The position numbers and the translations under genes were made by a program. The notes under the pieces were generated by a model, which was given only the letters and a program-made list of their open reading frames with translations, was not told the DNA's origin and made no database searches. A DNA stretch of 64,000 nucleotides from Polytrichum commune (taxonomy: Eukaryota > Streptophyta > Polytrichopsida > Polytrichales > Polytrichaceae): contig OX485808.1 of the NCBI GenBank assembly GCA_950295325.1, positions 22,404,527 through 22,468,526 on the forward strand. The letters are read 5' to 3'. Of the stretch, positions 10,278 to 20,185 are shown in pieces (within the stretch, counting starts at the first letter, position 1; each line of letters opens with the position of its first letter).

Positions 10278-10911
10278 TTTACGAACGTGCGTTCGTAAAG
10301 CACACGATCTGGCACATATATAAATGGGTCAGATAAATGATGGTGGGTAGTTTACGAACGCACGTTCGTAAGTACCGTATAAGCAGTCCGAGTTCAGAGA
10401 CCTATAGATACACGTGCACATGGGTAGTCACAGGCAGTGCATATGAATAGGCATATTCATATTGTAGATGTCATTGATATACGAACGCGCGTTCGTAAAT
10501 ATGTACACCAGCCTCATAGAAATGTATACCTGTAGTTCGACCATTTTCTAGTTCTCTCCACAAGCATATAGGATGGACGGGTATTTACGAACGCACGTTC
10601 GTAAATCACACGATCTGGCACATATATAAATGGGTCTGATAGATGATGGTGGGTAGTTTACGAACGCACGTTCATAAGTACCGTATAAGCAGTCCGATTT
10701 CAGAGACCTATAGATACACGTGCACATGGGTAATCACAGGCAGTGCATATGGATAGGCATAATCATATTGTAGATGTCATTGATATACGAACGCGCGTTC
10801 GTAAATATGTACACCAGCCTCATACAAATGTATACCTGTAATTCGACCATTTTCCAGTTCTCTCCACAAGCATATAGGATGGACGGGTATTTACGAACGC
10901 GCGTTCGTAAA
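10278..10911. repeat. palindrome cluster C (7 sites) framing a 306-bp tandem duplication
   Basis: Sites start at 10278 (centre TG), 10351 (CA), 10478 (CG), 10584 (CA), 10657 (CA), 10784 (CG) and 10890 (CG). Units 10301-10606 and 10607-10912 are near-identical tandem copies with a period of exactly 306 bp. A palindrome sits at the left edge, at the junction and at the right edge (10278, 10584, 10890). Confidence 0.92.
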
Positions 10912-10983
10912 AGCCACATGGGATTATTGTGCACGCAGGCATCACCATCACTGATTGTTTCTGGACTTTCAATATGACAGTTA

Positions 10984-11519
10984 TATGCGAACGAACGTTC
11001 GTTTTTCCTCACGACCATTTCAAACGTATACTCGTAGATTCATCAAATTTCCGAACGTTCGTTCATAAATACAACCTGGGATTATGTTTGCCGCATCCGA
11101 TATTTTACTTAGAGACAAACATTGCTGCATGTAACCCCACAGTAGGGCAGAGAACTTACAGACGCACGTTCGTAAATATGACGTTCACTGATTTTCAAGT
11201 GAACGCCAGGATGTGGTACCTGTCATTTGCCACGACAGACAGGGTGGCATGTCTTCAGGTATCGTATGGCCTGAGTTATTGGAATTGCGCTGGGTCCAAG
11301 TGTGATTTACGTATATTGTTTTGGGAAGAGCTTACGAACGGCCGTTCGTATATTTAACCTGTCCTTGGTTGGTGTGCTATCCTCGCTATGGTTGTGCAAA
11401 TCATATGATCACCCTTCACGAATGATATATATCACAATTTGCTGCCGGTGTCAATTGCCATGGGATTTCCATGCAGTGTTTCCATGTCTTGGTATTCTTT
11501 TCGAACGTGCGTTCGTCTA
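10984..11519. repeat. palindrome cluster D (5 sites) upstream of the DUF7869-like gene
   Basis: Sites start at 10984 (centre AA), 11048 (TT), 11155 (CA, left arm decayed), 11331 (GC) and 11498 (TG). They are more divergent in their outer bases than clusters B and C. The last ends 90 bp before the open frame at 11609. No further copies occur to the right in the window. Confidence 0.88.
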
Positions 11520-11608
11520 TTTTTGTGGAGCCTTCCGTTGGTGCCCTTACAGTTGTTTGAGTTCTGGGCCATATATTTGGACATCTAATTTGTGCGCTTT
11601 TCTGAACA

Positions 11609-14600
11609 TTGCGATGGTTTTTGTTTGTTCAGGTGTTGGTGGTTTGTTTAGGGACAATGGAGATGCATTTGGGAGATATTTCATTGGAGTTGTCTACTAA
11701 TGCATCGTCCGCCGATAGTGAATGCGAACTATCTTTCACGTCGGCGGATGGTACTGACGTTACAAACGTGGTGGGGGTGCCTATGGATGCATCCCCCGAT
11801 CAGACATTTGAAGGGCTCGAACAATCTTTACATTCCGGGGATGACCACGGTGACATTCCGTTGTCTACGGGTTTTGGAAGAGAGCAATGGGTAGGCCTTG
11901 ATGTTGTTCTACTTAACGACCTTGGGGTACCGGTGGCAAATGGCATATGTCGAAATTCCGATCCCCGTGATTGTATTGATGCCAACCCCCTCGGTGACGA
12001 CGATGTTGGTGTTTGCATCTTGAATTCTTTGCTTCCACTTGAGGTTCCGGTGACATGGAGATTTTCCTTGCGTCGATGGCCCCTTCGTCGAGTTCTACAT
12101 GAAGAAGTAAGTTTGTGGAATCATGGGCGGCGGCACAAACAAACGCAATCAGCTTTGTTGGCCAAATTACCTCCTCGCAAAGGCCTTCGCAGATATGATT
12201 CTAACCGCGTGCCTCGTGGTGATAAGGAGCGACGACGGGATCGCATATTGGGAGACGATTCTATCCGTCTCGTGTCCGCCAAGGACTGTTGCGCGAGGAG
12301 ATGTTGCCAATTTTTTCCTCGCGAAAACATTAGGTCTCTTCGTGAAGAGATGTGGCTTGCCGATTTCCGTATGAGATCGGCAAAGAAACTCGAGGTCCAC
12401 AGAAATGTGCACATTGACACCCATGGGCATAAGGTGGTCACACTAGAGAATGTGGAAGTGTGTTGTACCGCGTGGTATACCATCCATGCCGTGTCAAAGT
12501 CTAACTTTTATAGGTTTCAAAAGTATTCATCGTTGGGTCGCCGCTCTCGATTTCATGGAAATTTGGGCACAAAGAAACCTCCGGAGGCTACACTCCAAGC
12601 CTCGGCGACACTCTCCACGATCATAGTGCCATTGGCCGATGCAATGCCCCACAAGACAAGGACATTGTCATCAGGGAAGAAAGTTGTTCAAATGGTGTTG
12701 CCCACGGGCACAAAATGGAAGAACATATTAACGGACATCAACGAAGTGGGTCGCATAGCGGGATGTGAGCCCATTTCTTTGTCCAAATTGAGTGTGATTA
12801 AAAACCAACAGTTTGTGGAATACATTTTGAAGAGACCCGGAGACAAGTTCGCTGGGTATACGACGTGTGAAAAATACAAAGGTCTTCGAGACGCCCACCC
12901 CATAGGCACTGAATCTCATACCAGACACCAGACAAAATATATTGAGCATGTCAACAACCAAGAGGCACACCGTCAAGATTACTACAAAAATCGTGCTCTA
13001 TCTATAATGAGGCCCACAGAGGTTCTAACAGTTATCCATGATAAAATGGACCACGCTAAGACCGCATGCCCTTGTTATGCACGCAAAATAAAGGCCACGG
13101 ATGGTCTCTTCAAGTTGCCCGTGGCTGTCACAGGTTTGTATGAAATCACAACGACGTGTTCAAAGTCTATCAAATTTTCTTGAGTGTGTTTGGCAAATGT
13201 TCAACTCCATACATCCATTTAGTAGTTATTCCATTTCATCCAATTTTGTTCACGCATCGTTTGTTTTTTCCATGTATGATTGCGCATGGTCATGGGGATG
13301 TTAAGTATGCCCATTATGGTTTGGATTTTTACCCTGGAGATGCTAGCCACACGGTGGGTTCATTTGCAAGACTCTTGCGCGATCTTGAGCAGCCACCGGT
13401 ACATTCCTCCCGTGTACTTTTTGATGGTTGTGGAACGACACCCCTTTATGAGGCAGTGCTTGCGGGGAGGGAGGTTTGTATGTCGTCATTACGGGAACCA
13501 TCTAGAGAATCCATTTGTGCAAAACCATTGCCTCCAACTCTCCACGTTCAACTAGATAATTGTGCGAAGGACAACAAATGTCGATACGTATTTTGTTTTT
13601 GGTCATTGCTCGTGGCAAAAGGAATCTTCAAAGAGGTGTTTGTGTCTTTCTTGATGGTGGGACACACACATGACGACATTGATGCGTCATTTGGCCGTTG
13701 GAGCATGAAGTTGCATGAGGAAGATTTTCCGACAATACCACTTCTTATGAAATCATATATGGATTTAGACCATATGCCGGTGATATCGCACATGATTGAG
13801 GAAGTACCAAATTTCAAGGCCTTCATCAAGCCATACATGTTGAAGGGAGTGGACCGTTTGGTGGGACATACCAAAGCGCAACAATTCCGATTTTATATGA
13901 GGGATAATGGTGTCCCGGCCATGCAGTTCAAGCTTTTATGCACATCTCCTAATTGGGGCCCGGATGATGGTATACTCGTATGGCGTCAAGACAAGGATGG
14001 GAAATGTTTGGTCCCGGATGGGGAACCAAAGCCTTGCAAACCCGAACCCATGAGAAATGGGCCGGAAATCATCAAAGGCATATCCGGATTCATTGAATAT
14101 TGGAAAGAGTTGTGCGAGAAGGACATCACAAGACGTGTTAGAGATACCCATGAACCGTTGATCGCGTATTGGGATCGCATTCGCTCAGCCTTGATGACAC
14201 TTGGTGGTGACATCCGTACGACTTTGACACAAGGATTTTGGCCACAAAGTCGTTTGACGGTTGTCGAGTCCGATACTATGTTTTTCAGGAATGGAGACGT
14301 TCGTGAAGAGTTCGCAATGGACGAGCATTACGTTGGCCCTGCCCGCAATCGGCCGGCACCGTCGTTTCGTGTTGATTGTCATGAAGGTTATTTGGTCCTC
14401 GTACGAGCAGGGGATGAGGAGCATCCCAAACCAATTTGGTTGGTAAAAGCATTGTCTTCACCCAATTTTGTTCGAACTAGCCCCAACTTTCGTCAAATTG
14501 AGGTGGAATATTGTCGTCCAAGCACTAAAGACCAGAACGTGCTCCGCACTTATTTAGGTTGGGACACCAAAAAGAACTTTAAGTGGACAGTGGACTCAGC

Positions 14601-14787
14601 GTACACACCGGTTTGGATAAACACGGATACTATACTTTGTGCTTGGAAGCCGCGCAAAGGTTCCAACACAGAAACAATGACCATCCCCCAAAAACATATA
14701 GATTTTGCCAAAGACAACTTGGCACATATTGCAGCTGTGGAAAATGACGCCGAGAATGGATATGAAGCGGAAGATGGAGATAGGTAG
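11609..14787 (+). CDS. DUF7869-like, probably transposon-derived protein (two exons)
   Basis: Exon 1 (ATG at 11609, or more likely 11657 at MEMHLGDISLE) runs to donor ACAG|GTTTGT at 13133/13134. It contains a Cys cluster (KDCCARRCCQFFPRENIRSL) followed by TAWYTIHAVSKS and later HDKMDHAKTACP. Exon 2 has HVQLDN at about 13545-13560 and VGHTHDDID at about 13657-13682, then a long C-terminal part ending DAENGYEAEDGDR. The LDN and GHTHxDID signatures match my recollection of the DUF7869 family, often found in repeated, transposon-like proteins; a DDE-type nuclease role is inference. The combined length is about 1000 aa. A canonical acceptor at 13221-13222 keeps frame but adds a hydrophobic stretch; a cleaner join (LPVAVTG to MIAHGHG) would need a noncanonical end at 13273. 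No internal stops are seen in the two main frames. Confidence 0.6.
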
Positions 14788-14819
14788 ACATAACATAGGT
14801 GAAAGTTAACGGCGGAAAA

Positions 14820-15243
14820 AAACATTAGTACTTAGTAGTCTTGGTTTTTAATAGACTTAGTAGACTTGTCACACTCCATTGTGGTATACGTTTGGGATGT
14901 GCCATCCAAAACCATAAGAACCTTACTTATGGGATGCGCACCCCAAACTCTATAATGACATAAACCATTTGTTTTTTAGATTCGCTTGTTATTTTCCACA
15001 TGGAGTTCATGTTTTCATTATAATTGCAATTTTCTATTTTTAGTATTAAGAATATTCTTTACGTGCGAATTTTTAAATTGTCATGTTCTTGATGTTCCCA
15101 ACATTCCATATGCCCACAATATTGGCATCCCAAACTATGGGCATATTTTATTTTGAGACTTTCAAAAGTCTCCGATTAACGAATATAGTGTTTAAGTTTA
15201 TTAATATTGCTATTACATATTGCATTTTTATGTATAGTCAAAT
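14820..15243. other. spacer with a small inverted repeat
   Basis: The DNA between the DUF7869-like gene and the Harbinger remnant is AT-rich. At about 14890-14957 GTTTGGGATGTGC and GCGCACCCCAAAC form an imperfect stem, and a related GCATCCCAAAC lies near 15127. This may be a decayed transposon end. Confidence 0.4.
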
Positions 15244-16380
15244 ATGGAGACTAGAAGGGGTAGTACTTATGGTAGAGGTATTGTAAGTGGAGGGCATGGT
15301 GGTAGGCTTGGTGGATGGGAGAATGGTGTAGCTTTAACTATCCCACCTGTCTCCTCCAATGCTTAGTGGTCTGATAATATTGTCAGGGATTTGCTTGAGA
15401 AATATGTGCAAATGTATGTCTTTGATGGTAGTTTTATAAACTTTATTCTGAGGATGTGGAGGGGACTTCTAGAGCACATCAATCCAAGACTATCTGATTG
15501 TGAAATGTCATTTGTTTATACTCTTGAGTAGGTGAAATTCAAAATTGATACACTGAAGAAATGGTATCAAAAAAAGAAAGAGGAAAAAAAAACGAATCAG
15601 AGATGGGTAAGTCAATGATCTGGCAATTGATGTCGAATTCAAATCAACAATAAAATTGCATCATAAAATTGATTTTTGCATGACATATACAACATATGAG
15701 AATTTGTATGATATTATAAAACCATACATAGAGTATAGAGATACTAATTATAGAGAAGCATTGTCAGTTAAAAGAGCAATAGCACTAGTACTCCAGAAGA
15801 TGGCATTTGCCCCAAGCGATTGTTATATCATAAATGAATTTGGAGTGGGAAGAGCAATTGTTTCCAAATATACAAGATTGGTTTGTAAGGCATTGGTTGA
15901 CAAGGACAAATTGTATTCTAGATTTATTAGTAGTTTGAGTGGTGCAAGATTACAACAAATCATGGAAGGTTTTCATAATATGACCAAACTCCCTCAAATG
16001 TGTGGTGTTATAGATGGTTTCCATATCAAGTTAGCGTACAAACTTAAACGAGCATATATGCATGTTGATTATCGGAGTCAACATGATGAACACATGGTAT
16101 TGATACAAAGAATTGTGATCATGATAATAATTTTCTATCATGATAATAACTTTTGAAAGCAAACAATGCTCAAAGATCAAATAGGGGGAATAAAGATGAA
16201 TTTGATAAGTATTTACAACATAGAAGGGTAAATGTAGAAAATACATTTGAAAATTTAAAGAACCGATGGATTATACTAAGGGCATTAAATTACAGTATCA
16301 AACATGCAAAATAAATAACAATTGCATGTTGTGTGTTATACAATTTTTGTAGATACGATAATGATAGAAGTTCTTGTTAA
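15244..16380 (+). pseudogene. degenerate Myb/SANT domain followed by a PIF/Harbinger-type transposase remnant
   Basis: From 15244 one frame reads METRRGSTYGRGIV and then, after an in-frame TAG, a Myb/SANT-like domain: WSDNIVRDLLEKYVQMYV, MWRGLLEHINPRLS, and after another TAG VKFKIDTLKKWYQKKKEE. Further on, 15656-16156 contains MCGVIDGFHIKL, the first-Asp region of a DDE_Tnp_4 (HARBI1-like) transposase. About 16190-16370 reads RRVNVENTFENLKNRW and ACCVLYNFC, typical of the region around the third catalytic residue. The central part with the second Asp is missing. Harbinger elements normally encode these as two proteins, so this is an inactive, internally deleted relic in one orientation. Confidence 0.7.
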
Positions 16381-16796
16381 TCCGGCCTCCAACAACACCG
16401 ATGACATGCCAAATGACAATGATGTGCAACCATCTACCCAAACAAGACATTTATTAGAAGCGGCATCACAACATGCATGCACATGCATTGAATAGCAATG
16501 CATTGTTTCAGTACAAGTTGGATGATGTGAAGTCAAACGAGGCAAGAGCTTAGATTTGTAGATGTAGAGTATGTTTAGATATTTATGGTGGGCAAAGTAG
16601 GTGAGTAATCCTAGTTGGTAAGAATGGGTTGGTTATTATCTTATATTCATCATGGATTTTTTTTTAAACTATAATAGAATTGAAAATTATAATAAAATTG
16701 GTTGCACCAATTTGTCCAAGCGGGCATGCAATCAACTCTTAGCCATAGTCGCATTTAGGCAATCACTGGAATAGTGCTTGGTGCCCTGCCACATTG
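16381..16796. other. AT-rich spacer
   Basis: It probably contains the rest of the Harbinger relic, but I could not identify its terminal inverted repeat. Confidence 0.4.
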
Positions 16797-16804
16797 AGCC
16801 GGCC

Positions 16805-17698
16805 CACGGGGAGGTCACTGGCGAAAATCGTCGAAAGAACGTGCAATAAAAAATAGGGTCTAATATATTCATTGTAAGTAAAATTTGAAAAATAATAATT
16901 TAAATAACATATAATATAGGGGTTTTTAAAATAATGAAACTTGTTTACATGTAAAATACCATCACATATAATGGCCTCTTTTATCTAGTCAGTACATGTA
17001 AAATAGCATGAAAACAATTACTAGGGATAACATGTCTAGGGTAGGGTTTGTGCTAGTGAATGAAAAATGGTAATTTTCTATTGAAAATGCTTGGATGAAT
17101 GACTTCGCACGTTGGCTTGCTTGAACGTTACTGAACTAACGGTTCCAATGTGGAGCTAACGGTCTCTACCCACATGCCAGGAGGGAAAATTTCAGCACTT
17201 TGTTTGACTTTATTTCATAGTCTAAGACAATGCTTCAGTTGCATGCCTTTGCCTTAGGTTTATTGTTTTGATTTAGTTCATGTGAGTTTAGCATTGTGGC
17301 TGAACTTCATGATTCATGGTTGTAAGAAGAGAAATGTCCTTCATGAAAAAAAAATGTCGCTTACAGAACCAAAGAAAAATGAGGTGTACGAAATACAATG
17401 CGGTTTAAGAAAAAAAGGGACAACAGTTGGGCTCCGAGAAAAAAAAGAAAGGGTATAATCAAAAATATTGGTTATTTGGGTTATAAAAAATTTAAAAAAA
17501 ATTTAAAAAAAGTATTTTAAAATGATTCCCCCCCAAAAATATATAATAACTGAGAGGGTATATTAAAATACAAGCATTTACCTTTATTTTGAAAAATACC
17601 ATACCTTATAATCTTTTCTACAAGGTAATAAGCCCCTTGATAAAAAGGTCTTGAGCACACATGTATGCATCAATTAAAGAGGGAGTGACCTCCCCGTG
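16805..17698. mobile_element. hAT-like nonautonomous element, family B copy 1
   Basis: The 894-bp element begins CACGGGGAGGTCACT and ends with the exact complement AGTGACCTCCCCGTG. It is flanked by a perfect 8-bp duplication AGCCGGCC (16797-16804 and 17699-17706). An 8-bp duplication and a CA...TG start are typical of hAT elements. No coding region is present. It is related along its length to 56659-57288 but carries about 250 bp of extra internal sequence (about 17210-17470). Confidence 0.85.
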
Positions 17699-17706
17699 AG
17701 CCGGCC

Positions 17707-18888
17707 TTGCCCGGTGCCTCTTTGCCCAGGGCCACCAATTGGTTGGCCCAACTAATCCCAGTGTGGCAGGGCTATGCAAGGGGGGGGGGTGCCTTGCAAC
17801 TAGCCAGCTAGAGTACTTGCGGGGCTTTGTCCCCAACTGCCTGGCTAGCTACCATATGCTACGGGGGCTCCAAACCGGGGGGACTAGCTGGCTGGCCCGT
17901 TCACATCAGCCGATGGAACGGCAGTTTTGACCGAGTCTTTTGGACTCTAGTGGACGGAAATAACGAACTCCAAGAAATTCCCTTATACTACCATGCGGTG
18001 CCTCAGCGCATCTTGTGAACCAATCCAAAAACGCATCACCGGACATTTTGGTGACGGACACATCTTTCCTCCAATGAAATAGAAGCAATTTAAAGTTGAC
18101 TTTTTGATACATGGGTGTGGGCAAGTGTCGGAAACACTATTTCCAACTTTCAAGTGTGAATGCACTTCCGGTGAACGGCCATCCAACCGTCATTGCGGTG
18201 GACGGATGCACGTCCTTCAAGCATGATGTGAACGGGCCATAAGACACATGTTCCCCCGGTGTGGCAAGGCTCTCAATGAAACAAACCCCTCTTTACACCA
18301 AAGAGGTCGAGAACTCAAAGAAAGTGACATTTCAACTTGTTCTTAATCCAAATGACAAGTTGAATATCATGAGCCGTGAGCTCATATCAACAATTTCAAC
18401 CATAAAAATTGTCAGAAAAATAAAGTACATCATAAATTTTGAGTCAGGATCCACGCAACAAATGCCCCCCCCCCCCCCCCCTTCCACTTGACTTTAGCTA
18501 AGCATAAAAGTTGGTTCTAAAAACGCGGCCTTCACACCATGGACACTATCTAGTCTCGAGCCTATTTGGCAAATGATGTGACATGGCTTAAAAGTGGAGG
18601 TTTTAAGCCTCAAGCACCGACCCTCCCATTGGTACCTAGACATGAGGCAAAAATGTAGGAGCTTTAAAAGTACACCTCCCACCCTTGTGATTGGTTGCTT
18701 TTAGTCTTAGCTATGAGGGCATGAGGAGCTCCATTACAAAAACCAATGGTAAGATAGATGAGTAGTGAGGCATTTGGGGATGGGACAAAAACTATCCAAC
18801 ATGTCATTGCTTGGTAGATAAAACAATGAACATGTGTGAGAACTACTTAATTAAAACCTACTAGAAAATCTCCGGAGCAAGTACTTGT
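17707..18888. other. intergenic, with homopolymer tracts
   Basis: Contains a run of about ten G at 17779-17788 within a GC-rich patch and a run of 17 C at 18465-18481. No gene or complete transposon is recognised. Confidence 0.5.
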
Positions 18889-19316
18889 AAGGTAGAAATA
18901 CCATAACCCGTTAACCACCCTCTAGCCGTGCACTAGACCGCCGTCATATTGGTGAAGTGTTATATTCTAAAATTGATCATGGCTCAGCGACAACTTCAAT
19001 GCGTGTACGCTTAGTGTAGCCAATGGGAGTCAAGTGTTAATGTACTCATGAGGTAACCGATTTAGGCGATGTTCTATATGGAAATGTAGATTACCGTGTT
19101 CGGTGTAGGGATAATTTAGTGAACGAGTTGGGGTTTGGACAACTTTCCACTTTGAAAAATCGTAGCATTTTTTGTATAGGGCAAAAAAGTATGAAACAAC
19201 TTGCATTCTTCATGAATCCTTCTCATCTATATTGGAAAATTATCTCCCGATTGTCAGACCACAACTTCAATGCGAATCACCTTGTTTTCACGGATTATGA
19301 TATTTCTACCTTAGGT
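18889..19316. mobile_element. family C MITE-like repeat, copy 1
   Basis: About 428 bp from TAAGGTAGAAATACCATAAC to GGATTATGATATTTCTACCTTA. The ends are inverted repeats of each other (GGTAGAAATACCATAA against its complement, one mismatch). Two further copies lie at 32860-33285 and 33358-33785. No coding capacity is seen and no clear target duplication could be assigned. Confidence 0.75.
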
Positions 19317-20185
19317 GCATTGGGATAGCCAGATGCCCCAGCTACAACCAAGAGAGCTTTTCCCAGTTTCTAAGAAAGACTTTGGTTATTTGGTAAAGTC
19401 AGGTGAGAAGGGGGCATAAGCTCCATTTGTGAAAGCATGTAAAAACTACTGTAGATGATAGAGCCACTTTTGTCTTTGATACTTTAGAATAATTTCTATT
19501 ACCTCACAATCAATGCACTTCGGCATCTTGAAAGTTGGTTTAATTGGAGGCCATTAAACTTTAGACATTTTCGTTGTACCTGCTACCACACTCAATATCA
19601 ACTGTCAGCCATTAAATGTCAAGGCAATGGTAGATAGGTGAAACTTCACAATCTAGGTTAACTATTTTGTCTTTATTACAAGAGACAAATAATTCTTCCC
19701 ATGAACTTTGAGTGCAGATCAATGGTTAACTTTGCTTGCTGACAATGAACCATCAGGAAACAAATTGTGTCATGATATTATATGTGTATTTACATATACA
19801 TGAATACTCAAACTAAAATACAAGTGTGGTGAAAAAATCCCCTGAACACAAACTGTCCCCATACCTGAACTAGACCTATCTCACTCCGTGTCGAAATATT
19901 TACTGTTTCAATACCTATGAATGTGGAAAACTACAACTTCATGCCACTTCTATCTGTGAGTAACATAATCTTTGCTACCTCACCACCTCAACATACTTCG
20001 CAGCGGCTCGAAAACTGGTTTAAACAGGGGGAATGCATAACTTGAACCAGTATGTCTTGATGTCTTGAACTCTCAATGATCCTCAAATTCCCCTCTTCAA
20101 CATGGCCACAATGGTAGGCCAAAGTTCACGATCAGTGCTGCATCTACAATCTGGGTTTCACTATTTGACATGAATGATGATGAAT
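19317..20185. other. intergenic DNA downstream of PAL
   Basis: No gene seen. It includes the 3' untranslated region and polyadenylation region of PAL on the minus strand, but I could not place a polyadenylation signal with confidence. Confidence 0.4.

Noticed and set aside
14290-14306. CGTTCGTGAA, a possible half palindrome
   Set aside because: The partner arm is absent and it is in a conserved coding stretch. Similar lone half sites at 26258, 42560, 44266 and 45838 also lack a partner and fit chance.
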